DNA of 64,000 nucleotides from Hormiphora californensis (Eukaryota; Ctenophora; Tentaculata; Cydippida; Pleurobrachiidae): NCBI GenBank assembly GCA_020137815.1, contig CM035359.1, positions 4,498,032 to 4,562,031 of the forward strand, read 5' to 3'. Shown piece by piece: positions 39,813 to 50,475 of this stretch (position 1 is its first letter; each line of letters starts with the position of its first letter). The notes under the pieces were generated by a model. It saw only the letters and a program-made list of their open reading frames with translations, ran no database searches and was not told where the DNA came from. The position numbers and the translations under genes were made by a program.

Positions 39813-42800
39813 ATGGTGCGGGTTTACTATGGAGATCATTTTGAGCATCCTTCTACACACGAACACCTGACTACACCAGAAACTGTAGCCAAGTTCGCCA
39901 ACCTCTTTCTCAGCTTTATTTTATTGGTGAGTAAACACCACGTCAAGTGTTATAGAATCTCATCACTTATCTTCACACTCCACAGTGTGCTATTTCAAAT
40001 TTTTTTCGATTAGGCCATTCAGTATCTAGCTAATGTGAAACTATGGACAATTCTCTATCACATCAGCAAAACAGAATCGGGATAGTGTTTGTCAGTTACG
40101 TTGGCATCGCGATTTAAAAAGTGTAGTTTTAACCGAAAAATGGTAGAAACAGAAAAATATGTGTGATTTTCACCAGTTTTTGACATGTTCTTGATATCAA
40201 CTTTTTATGGTCAGGATTGTGTTCAGCACGTCGAAACTGACAGGAATTGATATGCATCATTAAATGATGCTAAAGTTCATTTTTGACCTAAAAATGTTCA
40301 TTTTTGACAAAAAATGTTCATTTTGGACAAAAAATGTTCATTTTGGACATCTTCTTCAATTTTGAGAGCTTTTTCATGAACGGGATCGTGTTCCACAGGC
40401 CAAAATTAGTCGATTACAACCGAAATTTGCTTTCCACCAAGAAAAAACTAAAAAAATTAAAATTTGTCCCCACGATTCTGCAAGTTGGTAAAATTAGCAA
40501 GAAAAAAAAGGGAGAAAAACTTTTATTTTTGTTCATAAAGTGGATATCTGAAGGCTCAAACTGGAAGTAACAGTTGTATAAGTTGTCACGAGACGATTTA
40601 TATGTGTGTTTTGTTCGAAATAACGCCCTAAAACAGACTTTTTGAAATGAATATGCCCATATATGGGCATAGCTCGTGCCAACGTAATTGGGCCATGGTA
40701 GAGCCAAAACTTTGTGATAAAATGTTTTAGAATGATCGTAGGAGCTCATTTAACCCGATACCAAGTGAAATTTTGAATTAAATTAGGCATTTGAAAAAAT
40801 AGCACACCCCCCAAGTCCCCACACCTTCTAACCCCGGCCCCCACTCTCCCCACTTTCCCTCCAGATGTCGGGTATTATATAGCCCACTGACCACTCCCTC
40901 CCCTCCTAACCCCCACTCTCTCACCCCATCTCTCTCCACACTCCCACACCCCTCCTAACCCCCACTCTCTCATCCCTCCTAACCCCCACTCTCTTATCTT
41001 ATCTCTCTCCACACTCCCTCACCCCTCCTAACCCCCACTCTCTCATCCCTCCTAACCCCCACTCCCCAACCCCTCCTTACCCCCACTCTCTCACCCCATC
41101 TCTCTCCAGATGTCAGGTATAGCAGCTGTGGTTGTCGGTATTTGGCTGGGCAGTGAAGCTAACGAATATAACTACTTCATCTCAGCTAGCGGTTAGTTAG
41201 TTATTTAATTAGTTGATCAGTTAATTAGTTAATTTCACGTTTGGTTAAAATTAGTTTCGTGAAATCAAAACCCCGTTCTGAACCATACTTATTCAACCCT
41301 GCAGCCCCCCCCCCCTTGTTGACTTGTCACCCCTTACTCAACAGCCCGCCCCCGCCCCCCCCCCTTGTTGACTTGTCACCCCTTACTCAACAGCCCCCCC
41401 CCCCTTGTTGACTTGTCACCCCTTACTCAACAGCTCCCCCCCCCCCTTGTTGACTTGTCACCCCTTACTCAACAGCCCGCCCCCCCCCCCCTTGTTGACT
41501 TGTCACCCCTTACTCAACAGCCCCCCCTTGACCCTTGTTGACTTGTCACCCCTTACTCAACAGCCCGCCTCCCCAGGTTTGACCCCATCTGTACTACTGA
41601 TAGTGTTTGGTATTGTACTGTTCATGTTCAGTTCAGTGGCGTGCTGTGCAACCGCCCGGCATTCTGGATTCTTGTTGGGCATGGTGAGTTGTAAGGGGGG
41701 GGGTGCATTCTGGATTCTTGTTGGGCATGGTGAGTTGTAAAGGGGGGGGGGGGGTGGTGGGCGGGGTGGGGGCGGGGGATACAATTAACGATATGTACCG
41801 AACAATTCAGAACACATATGAAGTCCTTCTTTATGACAGACACAGGGCCATACCCCTGGTTACGAAGTCACTCCTATTATTGCTCCGTGAGCTTGCGCAG
41901 AGGGGTTATTTCATTACCGAGCCAAATTACCCCGTGTTAATTCAAATCAGTTCGGCTGGGGTACCCCGGGGTACTCGCCCTCACTTTCACACAGCCATCT
42001 CTTTTAGGTCGTTGTTACTATGTTCCTGTTGATTTGTGCAGAGGTGGTGGGAACAACATATGCCTTCAGCTACCGAGATACGGTAAGAGTTGACTATATT
42101 AGTGTTTGTTTGACTGTTTGAACCCCTATTAGGGGTCCCCTAATTACCCATTTCCAAAAACCCCCGCAACTGTCATGTCCCCGCTAAACTCCCGGCACTT
42201 GTCGAGTAATTAACCCCAACTCCCCTCCCCCAATTCACAGTTCAAGGAGGAGGTGACAAACGAGACACTAGCGAAGATAGCGGGTTACAGTAGACCCGGT
42301 TGGGAGGACAATTCAACTGAGGTGTTCGATAGAATACAGGCTGACGTGAGTATATTACAGTCGGACCCCGATTTAACGGCCCTCGATTTAACGGCACCTG
42401 CCGATTTAACGGCAGCATAATTTTCCCCCGATTTAATATAGCGGACACCCCGATTTAATGGACAAAACCCTTTCCCCCGAGAGTGCCGTTAAATCGGGGT
42501 CCGACTGTATTATTATGATTATGAGGTGCAAAGATATGGCATACATTTGGCATACATTTTAAAATTTTAAAGCTATTCCTTCTTTTGTTCAAACTGCACG
42601 GAGAGAGTTCTGTATTATAAAAGTGAAGTGCCCGACCCTCACAATTTGATATCTCAATTTATATTTTATCGGACGGTACAACATTATAACTCCTCCTCGA
42701 CAGTTGGAATGTTGTGGAGTTTCAATTGGACCTACCGACTGGGCTAAATCTACTAACGCATCTGTACCCTCTCTGGCTACCTACTGGGTTCTAACCCACA

Positions 42801-43235
42801 CCAATGATGTCCCTGATTCGTGTTGTGTGAAAAACAGCACAAATTGTGGGCTGACCATGGCGGATACTACTGGAGATACTATCTTCAAAGAAGTGGGTAC
42901 TATCTGTCTATCTGTCTTTCATGATTACAATAACTCTCCTCTCACCAGGGCTGTGTTGACGCCTTGTTTGATTGGTTTGATGAAAAAATGATCATTTTCG
43001 TGGCTGTCATTGTGGTCCTCTTGATTTTACAGGTTTGAACATGTTTGGTTTTCTAAAAAGATTCAGAATTAAATAAATACATCCCCGTCCAATACCCCCA
43101 ACCCCCTCGACTTGATGCAGAAGATAAAGCCTTTTCCATATATCCTGATGAAACCCAATATTTTCCAACTACTTTCAGTTGATGAACGTGTGCGGGATGT
43201 ACATGTGGAGACGTTGCATTGTTCATGGTTTCTAA
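39813..43235 (+). CDS. Tetraspanin TSP4 (8 exons, complete)
   Basis: Exons: 39813-39926, 41110-41191, 41577-41683, 42008-42082, 42241-42345, 42704-42892, 42949-43032, 43179-43235. GT/AG throughout; phases 0,1,0,0,0,0,0; 270 residues. TM1 is split by intron 1 (AKFANLFLSFILL, then MSGIAAVVVGIWLG). In TM2 the usual CCG reads CCA (88-90). Exon 4 is TM3. The large loop has CCG at 164-166, PDSCC at 198-202, C209 and C226, with N-glycosylation-type sites (NET, NST). TM4 is split by an extra intron (IVVLLILQ, then LMNVCGMYMW). The N-terminus (MVRVYYGDHFEHPS) lacks the (M/L)DLGE motif of TSP2 and TSP3. Divergently arranged from TSP3. The exon 3 donor is tandemly duplicated, as in TSP3. Confidence 0.94.
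40840..41100. repeat. C-rich minisatellite in TSP4 intron 1
   Basis: Repeats of CCCTCCTAACCCCCACTCTC and CACCCCATCTCTCTCCACAC. A CTCCAGATGTCGGGTAT at about 40860 resembles the exon 2 acceptor region but soon meets a stop. Confidence 0.8.
41300..41572. repeat. Minisatellite in TSP4 intron 2
   Basis: Five to six copies of CTTGTTGACTTGTCACCCC and TTACTCAACAGCCC separated by C-runs; it ends just before the exon 3 acceptor. Confidence 0.92.
41659..41741. repeat. 46-bp tandem duplication across the TSP4 exon 3 donor
   Basis: GCATTCTGGATTCTTGTTGG and the following GCATGGTGAGTTGTAA occur at 41659 and 41705, with a G-run after each. Donors GTGAGT lie at 41684 and 41730. Using the second adds 46 nt and breaks the frame. 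Confidence 0.92.
42358..42507. mobile_element. Pogo-like MITE (short form) in TSP4 intron 5
   Basis: 150 bp, CAGTCGGACCCCGATTTA to TAAATCGGGGTCCGACTG, flanked by TA, with subterminal CCCGATTTAACGG repeats. Confidence 0.93.
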
Positions 43236-43471
43236 CTACAACTCCTCGCATCTTACTGCTACCATGACAACTATTTTAATTGGTTCAACGGGGCCTGTTT
43301 GCCCTTCAAGGTCCTCTCCTTTGTGAAAGAATTAGGGCTAGAACTCTCAGAGTGGAGCCCCCTGCTGCTCCAACCCATAGAAACTGTAGCCCCTTTTTGT
43401 GGTATATGACCCAACCTACCCATTGAATTGTTATTAATTTAGAGGACTCCATACTGGGCGGGCCAGAGAGA

Positions 43472-43556
<85 letters not shown>

Positions 43557-43968
43557 TAGAGCTCTATCTCTTTCGCTATAGCTCTCTCCTCTCTCTCTCC
43601 TCTCTCGCTCTCTCTCTCGCTCTCGCTCTCTCTCCTCTTGCCTCTCGCTCTTCTCTCTCTCCTCTCCCTCTCCCACTCTTCTCTCTCTCTCTCTCTCTCC
43701 TCTCTCTCGTCTCTCTTTCCATCCTACCTCCGCCCTCCCCTCGGCCATCGCTCCCCCCTTCTCTCTCTCCCTCCCTTCAGTTTTTTTTTTCTCTGTTCAT
43801 TATACTGCAGAGCTACGCACAGCTTTTTACATAAAGCTCAATTGTGATGGTCCACATTTTCGCCACAGCTGTCTTTTTATAAACTAATTATTAAACGCAT
43901 TGGATATGTTTTTAACTAATTAATTAATTAATTAATTAACTAATACATCAATTAAATCCTCGTATTGT
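43236..43968. repeat. Spacer with (GA)n/(CT)n block
   Basis: Pure GA at about 43465-43545 followed by CT-rich 43560-43770, forming an imperfect GA:CT inverted pair. An ATTA repeat lies at about 43917-43940. No gene. Confidence 0.85.
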
Positions 43969-45158
43969 TTAAATAACGGCACAGTGAGATCGGCATTTGT
44001 TCAGTTTAACGGTCTCGCAGTCGTGGTTACTGGCACAAGGAGTGTAGTTCTTATCTCCATCATCCAGATAGCACCATTCACCACATCGGGCGCATGTGGT
44101 ACTGAAAGTAATGAGAGTTAGGGGCATGTGCCACAGTTATAAGGGAGCGGGGGTATAGACTATAGGGAGTAATGAAATAACATGAGTTAGGGGCTGTGCC
44201 ACAGTTATAAGGGAGTGGGGGTATAGACTATAGGGAGTACTGAAATAACAGGAGTTATAGGGGCATGTGCCACAGTTATAAGGGAGCGGGGGTATAGACT
44301 ATAGGGAGTAATGAAATAACAGGAGTTATAGGGCATGTGCCACACTTATAAGGCAGCGGATTACGGGGGCCCGGATGAGATGCCCATACCAGAAGGGAGC
44401 GGGGTGGGTGATAGGGAGTTTATAGGTGCTGTACCATATGGCACATGTGGGGCGGGCCATATAGGGAGTAGGTTGTTTTGTTCAAACCCGCGGTCGGCGG
44501 TGTGCTGGAAAACAGGGTCGAGCAAAGCAAGGAAGTAGGAATTGTTTTGTTGAAACCCGCGTTATGCGGGAAAACAGGGTCGAGCAAGGCAAGGGAGTAG
44601 GTATAAGGGTAGCACCAAACTAATTCTATATACCTGTCAGGAGTAAGAGCATCAATAACATCGTGTCCATCGTGAATGTCTCCATTGCTCATCTCATCGA
44701 TGATGTCCTTAATCCTGTGAGAGAGCGAGGTGTGGGTTAAGATAGGGATAGTGGATAGTGGAGGGGAGGGAGGTGGGTTAAGATAGGGATAGTGGAGGGG
44801 AGACTAGACGTGTCCTAATCTTCCACTCACCACTGGATAATTGAGAGTTATGGAAGGTTTAGGGGGGGGGGGGGACTTTTAAGTAAATGGGGAAGGGTTA
44901 GTGGGGGAAGTTTATGACAGAAATTGAATAGTCACGATCATGACAGGTAATCGAGGTTAAACGTCCTTCAGGAGTACCGCGACAGGTTATCGTTTCACCA
45001 TTTTCATAGGTAGAAATCTGTCACATTAGATTTTCTAGGAAAGTCAGAGCATTGGCCTGGCCCTGACAGCTCTCTAAAAGGATTTTAATAATTGCGTATG
45101 CAAAATACGAATGGTGCTGGAGCTGAAAAGCCACCCAGTCATACCACGTCTAATACAC

Positions 45159-45193
<35 letters not shown>

Positions 45194-47315
45194 CACATGT
45201 GTGTCTGTTCGTTTATCTGTCTAGTGTAGCGAGGGAGTTTACACCCCAGAGAGGAGGCTAGAGAGGGATGGATTTAAGCTGCTTTCTCCAAGACAACGCC
45301 ATTATAGTGGAGCTCAACCAACTTGAGAGAGAGAGATGTAAAATAATGGAGAGACCTATAATGTTGGAGTCAAAGACTTTTACACGTACTGTTTTTCTAC
45401 TGAATGACCGTGTGTCTGCTGTGTTTCTGATCCTGACCTATCTGAATAGCCAGCTGATCATGTGGTTATTTCTGTTCTCCATTTTATTGCCACCCATAGT
45501 GGCCCCTGCAACGGAAGGTGAGTTTGTTGTACTGTAAAGTAGGTGTAGGTACTAACGGGTTTGGTGACATTGACACCTGATTGAGATCTCACATCTATAT
45601 TATTCGCGGAGCGAGAACAGGTTGCAATGGATCCAACTAACAGGTGGCATCTAAAAATTGTCCCAATTTAAAACAGCTGTAGAATTTTTCCCTTTTGAAA
45701 TACAGCTTCAGGCAGAGCTAATCCTGAATGGCCACTTAATTCATTTAACCAATTTCATCTAATTTCAGTTAAATGGCACCGAAGATTGGGACATACTAAA
45801 TTCACGTTTGATCTGGAGAGCACTCCTCTTCAAATCAAGACGAACTCTACCGTGGGGAGTGATGATGCAATGCGTGTGTACATTTACAGTACAGATGAAA
45901 GTTTGAGAGGAGTCAAAGTGAGGTTCAAATCACCTATACAATACCAAATGATATCCTGCAGCATATTGAGTTGGACCAAATTCCCTGTACAACCACCAGA
46001 GGAGGTGGACAAGACGTGGACATTCCGAAAAACGAACACCACCTTCATATGACTATAAGTTCAGCGACAGTAGTAATAGTAGCTGTGTATCAAAGTGTCA
46101 TTTCCCAGCTATTTCCAAGCCATTTCCCATGGTCATTTCCAAATCATTACTATTAGTGCCGAGTAATCCCATTCGGATAGACATCATATCATCTGGCACT
46201 ATAGTGGTTAACAAAGATATTGCATAGCCGTTTTGAATAACCTTTCTGGCGCCGCCCACCCCATCTGAGTGCACTATCGAGAATCAAATGGGGTATGGCG
46301 CCGCCATACAGTGAATAACTAATTGCAGCCAGAATCTGGATCGTCTGCCTATCACGGGAAGGAATTATTGCATGTTGGAACTCAGGTAACTAGACGACCC
46401 AGCATTTCTCAGGAGTGTGTCGCCATGGTAACCATACATTTTAGAGGGCGTTACTGCTTGCTAATGATACCCATCAATTTCGTGCGGGTCTCTCCACCTG
46501 CTGCTCCCTTGACCACAGACAGAGATCCCTACCCCATTAATACTTTGTAAATTATTCTGTCAAAGATTTTCTCACGCGATTCGATTATATATTCTCTACT
46601 AAGATCTTTAATAGCTTTTTGTGCATATATATCAGCTACATTTCGAGCGACTCAAATCATATATTTTGATTCTTTGTGGCCAGTTATCTAGTTCTATTTA
46701 ACAGTTATGTTGTCTCAGAAATGAAGTAATCTCTTACTCTTTCAATGCTTGGGATTTACTTCTTTAAAAACTTACGTGCAAATTCCGTTGCACTGAGACC
46801 AGCAGAGGTTTTTCCAGCATCCGTAGGAGCAGCCAGTGTCAGGGTTGCAGAGACTACCTGGAAATAAAAAAACGGGGATTAAGAGGCTACCTGGAAATAA
46901 CTGGAAATCAAAAGACGGATTTTATTAAACTTCAAGAGAGTCATGGTTAAAGAAAATGCATAATAGGGTGTCAGCTGATTCTAAGAAGGTAAAACTAAAT
47001 TCTTTGAAAAGAAAATTTGTAATTTGTAGCTTTACTTCAACTTGTCAAAGCTCTGTGCAGGGGAATTAATCTCTACATTGCACGACGTGCTAAAATCCCA
47101 AATCTTTGTTTAAAATTTTGGGACTGTAAGAACTGTCAAAAGTCTAGGGTCTGGCGCCGTTAAAAACTGTAATTGTAATAGCTTGTTTGTTAAAACAGCT
47201 GGGGCGCGAACAGGGAGATTCGAACTGTACCTGAGAAATAGCAGTTCCCAGACCAGTCAGCCTGCTGGGTGGACACAACCACTAGAACCAGGGACAAGAT
47301 AGCAACACACTTCAT
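43969..47315 (-). CDS. Secreted cysteine-rich protein, 126 residues (4 exons)
   Basis: Exons: 47315-47231, 46857-46776, 44714-44634, 44101-43969. All have GT/AG ends and the phases close (1,2,2). Residues 1-20 are a signal peptide (MKCVAILSLVLVVVSTQQA). The mature part has two modules of seven cysteines each: an N-terminal one with CSYGCWKNLCWSQCNGIC and a C-terminal one with CARCGEWCYLDD and CRSHC. An acidic linker (IKDIIDEMSNGDIHDGHDV) joins them. The pattern suggests a disulfide-stabilised secreted peptide, as in defence, toxin-like or matrix proteins. No family is recognised, so no activity is claimed. Intron 2 (44715-46775) hosts a forward-strand gene and a MITE; intron 3 holds a minisatellite. 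Confidence 0.88.
44110..44460. repeat. Minisatellite in the cysteine-rich gene, about 70-bp unit
   Basis: About four copies with GGGGCATGTGCCACAGTTAT, GGGAGCGGGGGTATAGACTA and TAGGGAGTAATGAAATAAC; the last is degraded. Two copies of the AAACAGGGTCGAGCAA dispersed motif follow at 44513-44590. Confidence 0.88.
44881..45459. other. Intronic DNA with GACA repeat
   Basis: (GACA)n with a flanking TGTGTGTCTGT inverted partner at about 45160-45222. An open frame from ATG 45268 runs into the signal-peptide exon of the next gene and could be its longer start. Confidence 0.45.
45460..46052 (+). CDS. Small secreted protein of unknown function (2 exons), nested gene
   Basis: Inside intron 2 of the cysteine-rich gene, opposite strand. 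Exon 1 is 45460-45517: a hydrophobic signal-like start MWLFLFSILLPPIVAPATE, donor GTGAGT, phase 1. Exon 2 is 45769-46052 after CTAATTTCAG, in phase, ending at TGA. Predicted 113 residues. The mature part (KFTFDLESTPLQIKTNSTV; MRVYIYSTDESLRGVKVRF) looks like a beta-rich extracellular domain with one cysteine; no family recognised. An in-frame upstream ATG at 45268 would bury the signal. A further open frame at 46323-46550 after TAATTGCAG might be an alternative last exon. Confidence 0.55.
45631..45725. repeat. Fragment of the ACGGGTGAC foldback family, in the intron of the nested gene
   Basis: AACAGGTGGCATCTAAAAATTGTCCC and AATACAGCTTCAGGC match the arms of the element at 49722-50475. Confidence 0.7.
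46241..46311. mobile_element. GGCGCC-type MITE
   Basis: CTTTCTGGCGCCGCCCACCC, CATCTGAGTGCACTATCGAG, then GGCGCCGCCATACAG. A left-end relic GTCTGGCGCCGTTAAAA is at about 47151. Confidence 0.72.
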
Positions 47316-48009
47316 ATCAAGAGAGATGATGATTATCTAAATCTCCAACTCGACCTCTTTATACCCTGCTGGGTGCAACACCTGGTGGGCGGGATGGTTA
47401 GTTAGTGGCGGGGATTTAGTGTCCAACCGTCTAGGTAGTGGTGGGGTGAAATGGAGCGTTTCACACTTCTACATACCATCTGGAGATTGGTAATTTCAGC
47501 AATTTTACTAATATCTAGATGTTAATTTACTAAATTCGTTCACTCGTTTTAAACCGTCTGTCCCAAACTATACCTGGGCCTGCCTGGCCAAGTGAACCTG
47601 CTCTTTTACTTTCTCTATAATATATTTCTTACACTTTCTCTCTACCTATAGGCCTATTCCGGGCCGTGCCGACCTTTCTCTCTCTCTCTCTCTCTCTCTT
47701 CTGTCTTCTTTTTTCTATCTCTCTCTCTATCTCTCTCCCATCTGTCTCTTCACTTCTCTAAGAATTAGAGCAACACTTGCTAATTCTGACACCACGTCCA
47801 TCATCATGTGCCCTAATTCGTGTCCATCGAAATTGTCACGTATCATTAACTATAATTATAGGAACTGCCAGGCATCTCAGTGACACTAAAAAACATGATA
47901 AGAATAAAAAGTTGGTAAAGAAACAAACTCGATGAGCTCCTGGGGTTGTCCTTCCATCTCTCAATAATCCAGCTAGGGAGCATTCATGTCATGGATATAA
48001 TTTTGTTAG
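47316..48009. other. 5' flank of the cysteine-rich gene
   Basis: On the reverse strand, TATAAA-like TATAAAGAGG lies about 45 bp upstream of the ATG at 47315 (near 47359), a plausible core promoter. CT-rich 47675-47760. No other gene seen. Confidence 0.4.
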
Positions 48010-48905
48010 GGAACAACAACAGGGAGACGGACGCTAGATCTAACGCCTAAGTCTAATTGAACTCTAAATATAATACTTAGAGTCCACTTTTTGCTCAAAA
48101 TATGCAGGGAGGACTCTATGTCTAACAAGTCTAAAATAAGGGGACTCTCTGTCTACTAAGTCTAAAACAAGGGGACGCTAAGTCTAAGAAATAACGGCAG
48201 TCTAGAAAGACGCTATATGGGTTCAAAGTTGTGGGTCACCTGTGACCCAATCGTCTCCAAAGGGTTAAGTCTAAAATCGTAGATTGCGATCGATCGTTTC
48301 CGGCCGGGAACGAGAGTTCGCTGTGCTCCCTAACCGGTCCAGAATGGTTAGGGTTGTTGTTTGGAGGCGAGGTTAGGGTTAGGGTATTGGGTTGGGATTA
48401 GGTATATTTAGACCTAGAGTCTGGGGACTCTTTGTCTAACACATGAGTATGGAGGACTCTATGTCTACCAAGTCTAACACAGGGGGACTCTTTGTCTAAC
48501 GCATTAGTTAGTAGTAGGTCGGAACGATGCCGTGGTGCTGATCTCCTATTACGAATGGCGTTCAGCGACGGTCCATTTTTGGTACAGATTTCTCTGCAGC
48601 ATAGCTCGAGCGCCACCCCAAGCAGGCAACCTTATTGGTTAGATATGCACCGTCTTTGCGAAACTCTCGAAAGAGCCTCTACCAATCATAGCTTGGCGGT
48701 CTAGGTGGCATTGCGCTAGTCCAGGCCCGAACCTGTGACCTAGCGCATGGAAGGCGAGTGCACTGGCCACTACACCACCCTGCCACCAGGGGGACTCTTT
48801 GTCTAAAAAATTGTGCTAAGTCTAAAAAATCCGGACTCTATGTCTTAGAGTCCGCCTTTTTTTAGACCTGGAGTCCGTTAGACTTAGAATCCGCGACCCG
48901 TCTAT
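48010..48905. mobile_element. 'GGACTCTATGTCTAAA' repeat element, copy 2, with a SINE inside
   Basis: Clusters of GGACTCTATGTCTAACAAG, GGGGACTCTTTGTCTAAC and inverted partners at both ends. The centre has GTTAGGGTTAGGGTATTGGG and TTTCCGGCCGGGAACGAGAG, parallel to the copy at 25440-26036. Without the insertion at 48500-48787 it is about 590 bp, similar to copy 1. Confidence 0.7.
48500..48787 (-). mobile_element. tRNA-derived SINE
   Basis: On the reverse strand the head reads GGTGGTGTAGTGGCCAGTGC (A-box region) followed by about 35 bp and GGTTCGGGCCT (B-box), as in a polymerase III promoter of tRNA type. The body continues to about 48500. The flanks AGGGGGACTCTTTGTCTAA (48481-48499 and 48788-48806) form a candidate 19-bp target duplication, although the host repeat itself contains similar words. 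Confidence 0.75.
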
Positions 48906-49139
48906 GCGAATATTTCCAAACTCCAGTGAACCAAGTTGCATAATTATTCTTTCATCTATTCTCGCTTCTTTCACCTTTCTATATTTTTTTCTCTCATGTA
49001 ATAAGGCCCTGGTGTCAGGCGTATGCAAATTTGATAAGCATACTGCAGAAGTCGGGTGTCTTTCCGCAAAAATCTCTTGCTGTCTCTCTCTCACTTATCC
49101 CTGACTATCTCTCTCTCGCTATATATAACTGATACTATC

Positions 49140-49525
<386 letters not shown>

Positions 49526-49721
49526 ACCCATTATGTTTGTGCAAGTGGGCAAATTTACGATTCACTTCCTATTTTCATTCTCATGTTGATTGTGCGTTGT
49601 GTCTCACTCTACTGCCAGCTGAAAACGTCTCTCTTATGTTTTCAAAGTTGAGTTGTTTGTGATGTTTACCAAAAGACGAAAGTTGCAGAAATGCAGAAAT
49701 GCAGAAACCATTAACTATGTA

Positions 49722-50475
49722 ACGGGTGACAACTAAAAATTGTCCCTAATTCAAAACGGCTGTATAAATTTTTTCTTTTGAGATACAGCTTCGGGCTAGT
49801 GATAGAACGATTTTTCAGACAATTTTGAATCGGAATAACATACCGGCAGAGTCTAAAAATTTCATTTTCATTTCGATATCGCATCATTTCCTCTTGTCCC
49901 TCCAAAGCATGTAGTACGGAGATTTGAAATTTCTATGTTATCATAAACGACCTTCCCGATGAGATAGAATTCTCAAAATTGGAAGTCTAGTCGTTCATGC
50001 CATAACCAACATAACTGCCAAGTTTGAAAATTTCAGTTCATTAGGAAGTTGGTTTTCCGCGTCATTGATGTTTCAAGAGATTGTCGAAATGGCGATTTCT
50101 CAAATTACCTGTAAACACTGCTTTGTTACAGAAGATTCTGATCAGGAAATTGAGATCAACGGAGTTTGAAAAAGTTAATTTCGTTCAAAATTGTCTGAAA
50201 AATCATTCTGTCGCTATCTCGAAGCTGTATCTCAAACAGAACAGGCGCTAGAGGTGCTAGAAGATTGTGTAGATTTCACGTACTTCATGCTTTGGTGGGG
50301 CAAGAGGAAATGATGCGATATCGCAATGAAAATGAACTTTTTAGTCTTCGCCGTTATGTTATTCCGATTTAAAATTGTCTGAAAAATCGTTCTATCGCTG
50401 GCCCGAAGCTGTATCTCAAAAGGGAAAAATTCTACAGCCGTTTTAAATTAGGGACAATTTTTAGTTGTCACCCGT
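49722..50475. mobile_element. Foldback element, family ACGGGTGACAACTAAAAATTG
   Basis: 754 bp. Arms of about 195 bp (49722-49917 and 50280-50475) are inverted, with ends AACGGGTGACAACTAAAAAT and its complement, flanked by TA. The centre contains a third copy of the CAAAATTGTCTGAAAAATC segment. No transposase. Confidence 0.85.

Noticed and set aside
48720-48787. Functional tRNA gene
   Set aside because: A- and B-box-like elements exist, but the sequence does not fold into a full cloverleaf by eye and continues into a SINE body with flanking duplication.
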